Below are positions 1-5,625 of a DNA stretch of 5,625 bases, in pieces (the first letter of the stretch is position 1; every line of letters starts with the position of its first letter). The notes beneath the pieces were generated by a model, which saw nothing but the letters and a program-made list of their open reading frames with translations, made no database searches and had not been told where the DNA came from. Source of the stretch: Bacteroidota bacterium (GTDB lineage: Bacteria > Bacteroidota > Bacteroidia > Chitinophagales > Chitinophagaceae); the NCBI GenBank assembly GCA_028877045.1, contig JAGWPQ010000673.1, forward strand, positions 1 through 5,625. The letters are read 5' to 3'. Made by a program: the position numbers and the translations under genes.

Positions 1-326
1 ACATTGCAGTTATACCAACCATCGTTATTTGGCCCACCCTGACCATTGAAAGGTGATGGAGGACTTCTTTAACTAAAAATGTAATTGAATCAATATCTCT
101 ATAAAAAGTAACAGTTTTTTTTGTTTGTAGGTTTATAAATATTGGGTTTTAGGTTAGGGGAAATTGTCCAAGTACCTTTCTTTAATTCGTTGCCATCTTT
201 TACGTCAACCAGTTTTGAATTAGAGCGAATAACAGAAAGTTTCGATTGCGCATTAGCTAATTGCAGAAGTAATAGTAAAGTACCTGTTAATAGAATTGTT
301 GCTTTCATATAAAATTGTTTTTCCAT
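1..326 (-). pseudogene. Broken 5' part of a secreted protein gene (Bacteroidota signal-peptide family, function unknown)
   Basis: The frame reads from an ATG at 326 to a stop at 99 (75 aa). A second ATG at 308 starts a cleaner lipid-inserting signal peptide (MKATILL..., leucine run, then ANAQ as a signal peptidase I site), so 308 may be the true start. The mature part begins SKLSVIRSNSKLVDVKDG and continues with KKGTWTISP. From memory this resembles the N-terminal region of several secreted Bacteroidota hydrolase-like proteins, but I cannot name a function. The frame breaks at eight A (minus strand, 115-122). Removing one A continues it as TVTFYRDIDSITFLVKE, which fits the same family far better than the encoded KNCYFL end. 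Past about position 65 protein-like sequence (PPSPFNGQGG..., 62 to 3) appears in yet another frame. Two shifts suggest decay, or one homopolymer sequencing error plus a rearrangement. The 3' end lies outside the window. Confidence 0.55.
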
Positions 327-338
327 AAAATGAACAAA

Positions 339-370
339 TGAAAGTACTAATGTCTTTTTTCACATTCAAA
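339..370 (-). promoter_or_regulatory. Weak candidate Bacteroidota promoter for the secreted-protein gene
   Basis: On the minus strand TTTG (370-367) is followed after 20 bases by TACTTTCA (346-339), a partial match to the Bacteroidota -33/-7 pattern TTTG and TAnnTTTG. The last two bases of the -7 element do not match. Its position would give a 5' leader of almost no length for the ATG at 326 but a normal one for the ATG at 308, which mildly favours the downstream start. This rests on pattern matching only. Confidence 0.25.
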
Positions 371-417
371 TTAATTTTCAGGCATAAAGCAAAATGCTGC
401 CACTTGATTTTTAGTAC

Positions 418-433
418 AAGTGTGCGATGCCAC
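418..433 (+). repeat. 16-bp element shared with 3517-3532 (inverted copy)
   Basis: AAGTGTGCGATGCCAC on the plus strand matches AAGTGTGCGACGCAAC on the minus strand at 3532-3517 at 14 of 16 positions. Both copies are intergenic. This copy overlaps a short perfect hairpin (GATGC at 426-430, loop CACC, GCATC at 435-439). It may be a degenerate member of a dispersed intergenic repeat family, but two copies in one window could also be chance. Confidence 0.3.
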
Positions 434-486
434 CGCATCCCAATAACCATACTAACGCTCGTTAACTAAAAAATCTACATAATAAC

Positions 487-516
487 TTTACTAATTGCCA
501 CATTCGCCTACATTTG
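487..516 (+). promoter_or_regulatory. Promoter of lysC (Bacteroidota sigma-A type)
   Basis: TACATTTG at 509-516 is an exact match to the Bacteroidota -7 consensus TAnnTTTG. A TTTA at 487-490, 18 bases upstream, can serve as the -33 TTTG-like element. Transcription would begin a few bases after 516, leaving a leader of roughly 15-20 nt before the lysC ATG at 539. That is too short for a lysine riboswitch or a peptide attenuator. No Shine-Dalgarno sequence is present before the start, as usual in this phylum. Confidence 0.55.
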
Positions 517-538
517 CAGCTCGTAAAATTTATAGATT

Positions 539-1858
539 ATGAAAGTGATGAAATTCGGCGGAACCAGTGTTGGCAAGCCCGAACGCATGCATCAGGTATC
601 GCAACTGATCACCAGAGATGCCGAACCAACCATTGTGGTATTAAGTGCTTTAAGCGGAACAACCAATGCACTTGTTGAAATAAGCAATCATCTGGCGCAG
701 AGCGACAGATTGGGTGCCAAAGAAAGTATCGATAAATTAGAAGCACATTACCGAAAGTTTGTTGGCGAATTAGTTAAGGGCGAAGCGTTGCAGGCAAAAG
801 CAAATGCCATTGTTACCGAACATTTCGAATTCTTAAATATTATTTTGCGCATCTCGTTCAGCGACGCTTTGAATAAAGATATTCTGGCCCAGGGCGAATT
901 AATGAGCACCAAATTATTCTGTGTTTATTTGGAAGAGCAGGGCATCGATCATTTATTATTACCTGCTTTGGAATTCATGAGCATTGATGCCAACGAAGAA
1001 CCTGCATTTGCTTCCATTCAAACAAAATTAAATGCGTTGTTGCAGCACCACAGCAATAAAAAATTATTTATCACGCAAGGTTATATCTGCAAGAATGCAA
1101 GGGGAGAAGTGGATAATTTAAAACGCGGTGGCAGCGATTACTCTGCATCACTGATCGCTGCAGCGGTTAAAGCATCTGTTTGCGAAATATGGACCGATAT
1201 TGATGGCATGCACAACAACGATCCGCGTATTGTTGATAAAACATTTGCCATTGAACAACTAAGTTTTGAAGAAGCTGCTGAGTTGGCTTATTTCGGCGCA
1301 AAGATCTTGCATCCTACCTGCATCTGGCCGGCACAACAGGAAAATGTTCCCGTTAAATTATTAAATACCATGCAGCCCGAAGCAGTGGGTACCACCATTA
1401 CCAAAGAAGCCGGAAGCATTGGTGTGAAAGCGGTTGCAGCGAAAGACGGTATCATTGCCATTAAAATAAAAAGCAGCCGCATGTTATTGGCTTATGGCTT
1501 TTTGAGAAAAGTATTTGAAGTGTTCGAAAAATATAAAACATCCATCGATATGGTTACCACATCCGAAGTTTCGGTATCGGTAACCATCGATAATGATACT
1601 TATTTGAATGATATCATCCGCGAACTGGAACCGTTTGGCACAACCGAGATTGATAAAAATCAAACCATCATTTCAATTGTTGGTAACGAAATTGAAGCTA
1701 CCAATGATGTGATGAAAAAGTTATTTGATGCCATTGCAGAAATTCCCGTACGAATGGTTTGTTATGGCGGAAGTTACCACAATGTTACTTTGCTGGTTGA
1801 CGGGCAATACAAAACAAAAACATTGCAATTGCTGAATAAAGGATTGTTTGGATTATAA
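539..1858 (+). CDS. lysC: Aspartate kinase, monofunctional, lysine-sensitive (LysC) type
   Basis: Aspartokinase (EC 2.7.2.4) phosphorylates L-aspartate with ATP to 4-phospho-L-aspartate, the entry step to lysine/diaminopimelate, threonine and methionine; it is cytosolic. The protein has 439 aa, close to the roughly 450 aa of E. coli LysC. Residues 1-290 form the amino-acid-kinase fold: KFGGTSVG at 5-12 (nucleotide/phosphate loop), RGGSDYSA at 196-203, WTDIDGM at 218-224 with DPR at 228-230, and ELAYFGAKILHP at 248-259. Two ACT domains follow (about 300-365 and 375-435). In the first, MLLAYGFLRKVFEVF (315-329) and TTSEVSVSVTID (340-351) closely resemble the lysine-binding region of E. coli LysC, so feedback by lysine is likely (inference). 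There is no fused homoserine dehydrogenase domain. The ATG at 539 opens directly onto the kinase motif, so the start is secure. It has its own promoter and terminator and appears monocistronic. Confidence 0.96.
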   Translation: MKVMKFGGTSVGKPERMHQVSQLITRDAEPTIVVLSALSGTTNALVEISNHLAQSDRLGAKESIDKLEAHYRKFVGELVKGEALQAKANAIVTEHFEFLNIILRISFSDALNKDILAQGELMSTKLFCVYLEEQGIDHLLLPALEFMSIDANEEPAFASIQTKLNALLQHHSNKKLFITQGYICKNARGEVDNLKRGGSDYSASLIAAAVKASVCEIWTDIDGMHNNDPRIVDKTFAIEQLSFEEAAELAYFGAKILHPTCIWPAQQENVPVKLLNTMQPEAVGTTITKEAGSIGVKAVAAKDGIIAIKIKSSRMLLAYGFLRKVFEVFEKYKTSIDMVTTSEVSVSVTIDNDTYLNDIIRELEPFGTTEIDKNQTIISIVGNEIEATNDVMKKLFDAIAEIPVRMVCYGGSYHNVTLLVDGQYKTKTLQLLNKGLFGL

Positions 1859-1882
1859 ATTAATTGATAATTTATTTTATTT

Positions 1883-1919
1883 AAAGGCTGCAAGTTTGAA
1901 TTTGACTTGCAGCCTTTTT
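1883..1919 (+). terminator. Rho-independent terminator of lysC, possibly bidirectional
   Basis: A perfect 13-bp stem pairs AAAGGCTGCAAGT (1883-1895) with ACTTGCAGCCTTT (1905-1917) around a 9-base loop. It is followed on the plus strand by a T run (1915-1919) and further T-rich sequence. It lies 24 bases after the lysC stop. The minus-strand ATPase gene ends at 1928, only 9 bases beyond. Read leftward, the stem is followed by TTTAAATAAAATAAA, a weaker U-rich tail. One hairpin therefore probably serves both convergent genes. Confidence 0.88.
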
Positions 1920-1927
1920 ATTTTATA

Positions 1928-3472
1928 TTATCTAAAATCATCTTCCCCCAAATCTTCTTCTTCACCAAAATTAATATTGCCGAGATTCATCATGCTGCCC
2001 ATCAGATCTTTGAACTCAATTTTTCCTTCAATTACTTTTTTACTTATTAAAGAATAAGAAGCCAATCCATGCAATACAAATTCCATCAGCAACGCCGTTT
2101 CTTTTTCATTGGCTGCATGAAAATATTTTTTTACAAAAGCATGCAGGCCGTCAACTTTATACAACGCTGCAATTTTATCGGCATCATTTATCTCAACCAA
2201 AATATCCAAATGATTGCCTGCATCAAACCAGCGTGTGATTGATTTGTAGGGATTCTCAATTTCTTTTTCTTCCACAGATCTTTTTCCGGTGCTTCTTCTT
2301 TTTTTGGCTTGTTCCGGATTAGGAAAATATTGAACAAATTGTGTGCGGATAGATTTGTCCAATAAATTAACTGCTACCTGATACGGGCCTTCCTGTTCAC
2401 CTTCATACACCAATTCAATTTTTCCTGTGATAGAAGGAATTACGCCAACCAGATCACTGATCCAGACCTGTGTTTTCTTTTCATTGTGAATGATGGCTCT
2501 GCGCTCGGCACTGCTCACAGCATTCTCAAATGCAGCAATGGTAAGCCTTGCACTCACACCGCTTTTTTTATCAACGTATTCATTGCTTCTTGCTTCAAAT
2601 GCAATTTGCTCGATCAATCTTTTAATCACATCACTTACAACCACTTTTTGTTTTTGTTCTTCGAGGATATGCGATTCCTGTTCTGTTATCGCTAATGATG
2701 TTTCAATTGTTTTTGGATAATGCGTTAAGATCTGCGATTCAATCCTGTCTTTCAACGGTGTTACAATACTTCCGCGATTGGTATAATCTTCGGGGTTGGC
2801 AGTGAACACAAATAAAATATCCAACGGCATTCTTAATTTGAATCCGCGGATCTGAATATCGCCTTCCTGCAAAATATTAAACAATGCTACCTGAATTCTT
2901 GCCTGCAGATCGGGTAATTCGTTAATTACAAAAATGCCTCGGTTGCTTCTCGGAATAATGCCGTAATGAATCACTCTTTCATCAGCAAAACTTAATTTTA
3001 AGTTTGCTGCTTTTATCGGATCAATATCACCGATCAGATCAGCTACGCTAACATCAGGTGTAGCAAGCTTTTCGCCATACCGTTCGCTTCTGTGGATCCA
3101 TTGAATCGGCGCTTCATCGCCATATTCCGCGATCACATCTTTTGCATATTTGCTCAACGGTTGCAAAGGATCATCATTCACTTCACTGCCCGCAATAACC
3201 GGAATATATTCATCCAGCAGATCAACCATTTGTCTGGCCATTCTTGTTTTCGCCTGACCGCGTAAACCCAAAAACAAAATATTATGACGCGATAACAAAG
3301 CTCTTTCCGTATCAGGAATAACAGAATCTTCATAACCTAAAATTCCTGTGAATGCGTTCTCTTTATTTTTAATTTTTTCAATTAAATTATTGCGCACTTC
3401 TTCTTTGATCGATCTGGTTTTATAACCGCTCTTTTTTAATTCGCCTAAAGTTTTGATCTTCTGAATATTCAT
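1928..3472 (-). CDS. MoxR/magnesium-chelatase (ChlI)-like AAA+ ATPase
   Basis: A 514-aa cytosolic AAA+ ATPase of the helix-2-insert clade that includes ChlI and MoxR; such proteins form hexameric rings that remodel or load metal into clients through a VWA partner. Walker A is GLRGQAKT at 69-76 (K75, T76). Walker B reads GIFVINEL (179-186), with Asn184 where Asp is usual and Glu185 kept. Sensor 1 is N226 in FTANPEDYTNRG, R243 in PLKDR is the likely arginine finger, and R309 in GVSARL (305-310) is the sensor 2 arginine. Residues 150-178 fit the helix-2 insert. The C-terminal 200 residues carry a Lys/Arg-rich patch (390-398) and an acidic tail (504-512). Such proteins are often labelled magnesium chelatase or sigma-54-interacting regulator; neither is supported here, as there are no pigment genes and no regulator domains. 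The gene starts at an ATG and lies 155 bp downstream of the VWA gene on the same strand. Its client is unknown. Confidence 0.9.
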   Translation of the reverse strand: MNIQKIKTLGELKKSGYKTRSIKEEVRNNLIEKIKNKENAFTGILGYEDSVIPDTERALLSRHNILFLGLRGQAKTRMARQMVDLLDEYIPVIAGSEVNDDPLQPLSKYAKDVIAEYGDEAPIQWIHRSERYGEKLATPDVSVADLIGDIDPIKAANLKLSFADERVIHYGIIPRSNRGIFVINELPDLQARIQVALFNILQEGDIQIRGFKLRMPLDILFVFTANPEDYTNRGSIVTPLKDRIESQILTHYPKTIETSLAITEQESHILEEQKQKVVVSDVIKRLIEQIAFEARSNEYVDKKSGVSARLTIAAFENAVSSAERRAIIHNEKKTQVWISDLVGVIPSITGKIELVYEGEQEGPYQVAVNLLDKSIRTQFVQYFPNPEQAKKRRSTGKRSVEEKEIENPYKSITRWFDAGNHLDILVEINDADKIAALYKVDGLHAFVKKYFHAANEKETALLMEFVLHGLASYSLISKKVIEGKIEFKDLMGSMMNLGNINFGEEEDLGEDDFR

Positions 3473-3516
3473 AATTATTTTTTTGTACTTAGCTTTTGTA
3501 TTTCAATGTAGCACCT

Positions 3517-3532
3517 GTTGCGTCGCACACTT
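3517..3532 (-). repeat. 16-bp element, second copy (see 418-433)
   Basis: Read on the minus strand this is AAGTGTGCGACGCAAC, 14 of 16 identical to the plus-strand copy at 418-433. It sits in the spacer between the VWA and ATPase genes, about 45 bases before the ATPase start. It is framed by GTTG/CAAC (3517-3520 and 3533-3536), and the neighbouring CAACGT occurs twice (3533-3538 and 3555-3560). No function is evident. Confidence 0.3.
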
Positions 3533-3557
3533 CAACGTTCAGAACTTTTCGGAGCAA

Positions 3558-3622
3558 CGTAAATCGTTAGTCGAAAGTCGCAAGTGAGGCCTTAACTTGC
3601 GATTCACGATTATCGATTCACG
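3558..3622 (-). repeat. Long imperfect palindrome built from heptamer repeats, between VWA and ATPase genes
   Basis: Two 28-bp arms (3558-3585 and 3595-3622) surround a 9-base centre (3586-3594) and match as inverted repeats at 22 of 28 positions. With G-U pairs, 24 of 28 would pair in RNA from either strand. The inner 8 bp (TCGCAAGT and ACTTGCGA) are perfect. Each arm is itself a run of degenerate 7-mers. The right arm reads CGATTCA CGATTAT CGATTCA on the plus strand, and the left arm reads CGACTTT CGACTAA CGATTTA on the minus strand. The outer end lies 5 bases after the VWA stop codon. No T run follows on the minus strand, so it is not a classical terminator. It could act as a REP-like element, an RNA 3'-end stabiliser for the VWA message, or a partial attenuator (all inference). 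Confidence 0.65.
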
Positions 3623-3627
3623 TTTCC

Positions 3628-4725
3628 TCAATAAACAGTTTTACGTTTCCCGCTTTCAAAATCCTTAAAAATAAATGCACCTAATTTATCCAGCGATGCA
3701 AAGAATGCTTTGCCCTGATTCATCTCGGTAAATTCCTGTACAAACCTTTGCAGGTAAGGATCAGAAGCGATCATGAAAGTGGTGATCGGTATCTTTAATT
3801 TCTTGCATTGCGCTGCAAGATTGATACAGCGGTTCATGATCTTTCGGTCGATACCAAAACTGTTTTTATAATAACGTTTACCAATCTTTAAACAGGTTGG
3901 TTTACCATCGGTGATCATAAAGATCTGTTTGTTCGGATTTTTTCTTTTGTGCAAAATATCCATCGCCAATTCTAATCCTGCAACAGTGTTTGTGTGATAA
4001 GGACCAACTTGCAAATAAGGCAGATCTTTTACTTCAACTGTCCACGCATCATTGCCAAACACAACAATATCCAAAGTATCTTTGGGATATTTTGTTGTGA
4101 TCAGTTCACTCAATGCCATCGCTACTTTTTTGGCAGGAGTGATCCTGTCTTCGCCATACAATATCATCGAGTGCGAAATATCGATCATCAACACGGTTGA
4201 TGTTTGCGATTTAAAATCTGTTTCTCTTATTTGCAGATCATCTTCGTGCATCGAAAAACTTTCGATACCATGATTGATCTGTGCATTGCGAATACTTTCG
4301 GTAAAATCAATTTGTTCCAGCATATCGCCAAACTGAAAGGGGCGTGTTTCAGGATTAATTTCATCGCCTTGCCCGGGTTTAAATGTTTGATGATTGCCGG
4401 ATTTTGTTTTCTTGAGTTTGCCGAATATTTCTTCCAGACTTCTTTTGCGGATCGATTGTTCGCTCTTTCCTGTTATTTTAAAACTGCCGTCAACAGGATT
4501 TTCTTTCAAGTAACCATTGTTCTTCAGGTCATCAATAAAATCGCCCATGCCATATTCGTCATCGGTCAATTGATATTGTTTATCCAGTTCATTCATCCAG
4601 CTTAATGCTTCTGCTGCATCGCCATTGGTATAGGTAAGCAACTGCATAAAGATGTCGAGCATCTGCTCAAACTTCGATTTGTTGTTTTCGTTTGGATTAA
4701 ATTGTATAAAACGATGACCGATCAT
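3628..4725 (-). CDS. VWA-domain (MIDAS) protein, partner of the adjacent AAA+ ATPase
   Basis: A cytosolic protein of 365 aa from the ATG at 4725. The frame also opens at a TTG at 4737 (4 extra residues), but the ATG is preferred because TTG starts are rare here. Residues 1-170 hold a helical, charged N-terminal region of unnamed type, including KSKFEQMLDIFMQLLTY near the start. Residues about 175-355 form a von Willebrand factor A domain with a complete metal-ion-dependent adhesion site: DISHS at 182-186 (D182, S184, S186), a Thr in YHTNTVAGL (T245 or T247), and ITDGKPT with D273. There is no signal peptide or membrane segment. It resembles the ChlD/ViaA/CbbO class of adaptors that couple a MoxR-like ring to a client. 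It is the first gene of the pair, with the ATPase 155 bp downstream; a weak TAAATTTA -7-like box lies 13 bases before the ATG. The client cannot be inferred. Confidence 0.88.
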   Translation of the reverse strand: MIGHRFIQFNPNENNKSKFEQMLDIFMQLLTYTNGDAAEALSWMNELDKQYQLTDDEYGMGDFIDDLKNNGYLKENPVDGSFKITGKSEQSIRKRSLEEIFGKLKKTKSGNHQTFKPGQGDEINPETRPFQFGDMLEQIDFTESIRNAQINHGIESFSMHEDDLQIRETDFKSQTSTVLMIDISHSMILYGEDRITPAKKVAMALSELITTKYPKDTLDIVVFGNDAWTVEVKDLPYLQVGPYHTNTVAGLELAMDILHKRKNPNKQIFMITDGKPTCLKIGKRYYKNSFGIDRKIMNRCINLAAQCKKLKIPITTFMIASDPYLQRFVQEFTEMNQGKAFFASLDKLGAFIFKDFESGKRKTVY

Positions 4726-4781
4726 AATTGTAAACAAATAAATTTAACTAGAGGTGCATGAAGTTAAGACAAGCTAATAAT

Positions 4782-4817
4782 AAATAATGCCAAGCAACTT
4801 TGCATGGCATTATTTTT
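4782..4817 (-). terminator. Hairpin terminator after the DUF2723 gene
   Basis: AAATAATGCCA (4782-4792) pairs perfectly with TGGCATTATTT (4805-4815). Past one A-A mismatch the stem continues with GCA/TGC around a 4-base loop. Read on the minus strand, the stem is followed by a U-rich ATTATTAGC tail. The plus strand has a five-T run (4813-4817). It begins about 38 bases beyond the stop of the minus-strand gene ending at 4853 and precedes the VWA gene start, so it most likely separates the two transcription units. Confidence 0.7.
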
Positions 4818-4852
4818 ATCTTAATTCGAAATAAGTGATCTGCTGTAACAGT

Positions 4853-5625
4853 CTATTTTTTAAGTGTACCGCTATCGCCACCAATTGCCTTTCCGGTTTC
4901 GATGGTCGATTTTAAATTATACATCTTATCCATCTGATCGATCGTTTGTAAATAGCTTTCGGCAATTCGTTTTTCTTCGGCCATATTATCGGCTCTTGTT
5001 CCTGAAAGCGAATTATAATATTTAATTTGTTGTTGCAGATCTTTCTTAACTGATGCTTCCACTTTAGCTGCCAGATCTTTTGCATCGGCACGGTAACAGG
5101 CATCAAGGAACAATAAAGATGTCCGGTTATGCTGATTGTATCTGCTAACCATTCCGTAAGGGAAGTTTTCCTGCAGTATCATTTTATCTGCTCTTTCCAA
5201 CACATTGCGTGCTGAATCTTTTTCGCCTTTTGTTGCTAAATAAGCACCCAGCTCACCATAAGCCTGGCGGATATTTTGTAAGTGGCGACGGTTTTCTTCA
5301 TCATAATAAACACCTTTCAGATTTGCATTGCCAAATCCAAATTTATTCATCAGTTTATCAAACATCCAATCACCATTAATATCATTTCCTTCAACAGGAA
5401 CAAGGCGATAACTTAATCCATCTTTGCGCAAATATTTTGCAAAACCCAACTCACCAAAACCACCGGTAAAATAGATCGGACGTTTCCAATGATTGGCAGC
5501 TATGATATTTAAAACAGCCAGATCATTTTTCATTAAAGTATTGCGCGGAATATCAAACCTTAATTCACTCACTACACTATCAGTTGCATTTACAGTTCCG
5601 TTCTGCAATACCAATGCTTTATCAA
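4853..5625 (-). CDS. DUF2723 family membrane protein (GT-C/PMT-like), C-terminal part
   Basis: The frame is open to the right edge (…DKALVLQNG) and ends at a stop at 4853; about 256 residues are visible. The first apparent start, at 5614, is a TTG inside the frame, so the gene begins beyond the window. The visible sequence matches, from memory, the soluble C-terminal part of large Bacteroidota DUF2723 proteins: NIIAANHWKRPIYFTGG (36-52, numbered from the 5614 codon), GFAKYLRKDGLSYRLVPVEG (57-76), and MNKFGFGNANLKGVYYD (89-105). This is followed by TPR-like helices (about 112-195) and a charged helical tail ending in LKK. Family members are usually about 1,000 aa with a multi-spanning N-terminal half related to protein O-mannosyltransferases, so they are thought to transfer sugars at the inner membrane; the substrate is not established. 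No membrane segment lies in the visible part, as expected. It forms a separate unit from the VWA/ATPase pair. Confidence 0.85.
   Translation of the reverse strand, partial: DKALVLQNGTVNATDSVVSELRFDIPRNTLMKNDLAVLNIIAANHWKRPIYFTGGFGELGFAKYLRKDGLSYRLVPVEGNDINGDWMFDKLMNKFGFGNANLKGVYYDEENRRHLQNIRQAYGELGAYLATKGEKDSARNVLERADKMILQENFPYGMVSRYNQHNRTSLLFLDACYRADAKDLAAKVEASVKKDLQQQIKYYNSLSGTRADNMAEEKRIAESYLQTIDQMDKMYNLKSTIETGKAIGGDSGTLKK

Noticed and set aside
253..450. 65-aa minus-strand reading frame overlapping the signal-peptide gene
   Set aside because: It overlaps the signal-peptide region of the other minus-strand frame, has no recognisable motif, and its upstream part runs through the promoter and intergenic-repeat sequence.
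1848..2057. 69-aa plus-strand reading frame overlapping the end of lysC
   Set aside because: It runs through the terminator hairpin and then antisense to the ATPase C-terminus; its Ser/Pro/Lys-rich sequence is the reverse of the acidic tail.
2486..2720. Two plus-strand frames of 69 and 76 aa
   Set aside because: Both are antisense to the ATPase gene and have no independent coding evidence.
1928..3472. Reading the ATPase as a sigma-54 activator or true magnesium chelatase
   Set aside because: It lacks the GAFTGA loop and a DNA-binding domain, and no chlorophyll or cobalamin gene is nearby.
3600..3622. CRISPR-like repeat
   Set aside because: The 7-bp units are contiguous with no unique spacers of CRISPR length, and no cas genes are present.
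4204..4605. 133-aa plus-strand reading frame
   Set aside because: It is antisense to the well-supported VWA gene, is rich in Phe/Ile/Cys as expected from the reverse of an AT-rich gene, and has no domain of its own.
3628..4737. TTG at 4737 as the VWA start
   Set aside because: An ATG four codons later (4725) fits better. No ribosome site or other evidence favours the TTG.
4853..5614. Treating the right-edge gene as a complete 253-aa protein starting at 5614
   Set aside because: The apparent start is a TTG within an open frame that continues to the window edge, and the sequence matches only the C-terminal part of a larger family.

Overview
The window looks like a piece of a Bacteroidota chromosome, most likely from the Chitinophagaceae or a close relative. 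The evidence is the AT-rich third codon positions, the absence of Shine-Dalgarno sequences before the starts, and a TAnnTTTG-type -7 promoter element upstream of the aspartokinase gene. The C-terminal half of a DUF2723 membrane protein and a highly conserved VWA/AAA+ gene pair of the kind common in that phylum point the same way. The assignment is inference from gene content, not from a marker gene.

Layout: (a) 1-326, minus strand: the 5' end of a small secreted-protein gene with an intact signal peptide. Its reading frame breaks at a run of eight A and probably again near 62-68, so it looks like a pseudogene. (b) 327-538: an intergenic stretch with a weak leftward promoter candidate and a good rightward promoter. 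(c) 539-1858, plus strand: lysC, a lysine-sensitive-type monofunctional aspartokinase, apparently a single-gene unit. (d) 1883-1919: a strong hairpin terminator lying between convergent genes. (e) 1928-4725, minus strand: a two-gene unit, with a VWA (MIDAS) protein first and a MoxR/magnesium-chelatase-like AAA+ ATPase second. They are separated by 155 bp that hold a long imperfect palindrome built from heptamer repeats. (f) 4782-4817: a second hairpin, insulating this unit from the next gene. (g) 4853-5625, minus strand: the C-terminal part of a DUF2723 (GT-C/PMT-like) membrane protein that continues beyond the right edge.

How the genes work together: lysC supplies the first step of the aspartate family pathway (lysine/diaminopimelate, threonine, methionine) and has no visible link to its neighbours. 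The VWA and AAA+ genes almost certainly act together. The ATPase would form an ATP-driven ring and the VWA protein would be its metal-dependent substrate adaptor, by analogy with RavA-ViaA, CbbQ-CbbO and ChlI-ChlD. No chlorophyll or cobalamin genes are nearby, so a chelatase role is not supported and the client is unknown.

I found no CRISPR array, tRNA, rRNA, insertion sequence or riboswitch. The most unusual items are the 28-bp-arm heptamer palindrome between the VWA and ATPase genes, the Asn in place of Asp in the ATPase Walker B motif, and the broken secreted-protein gene at the left edge.
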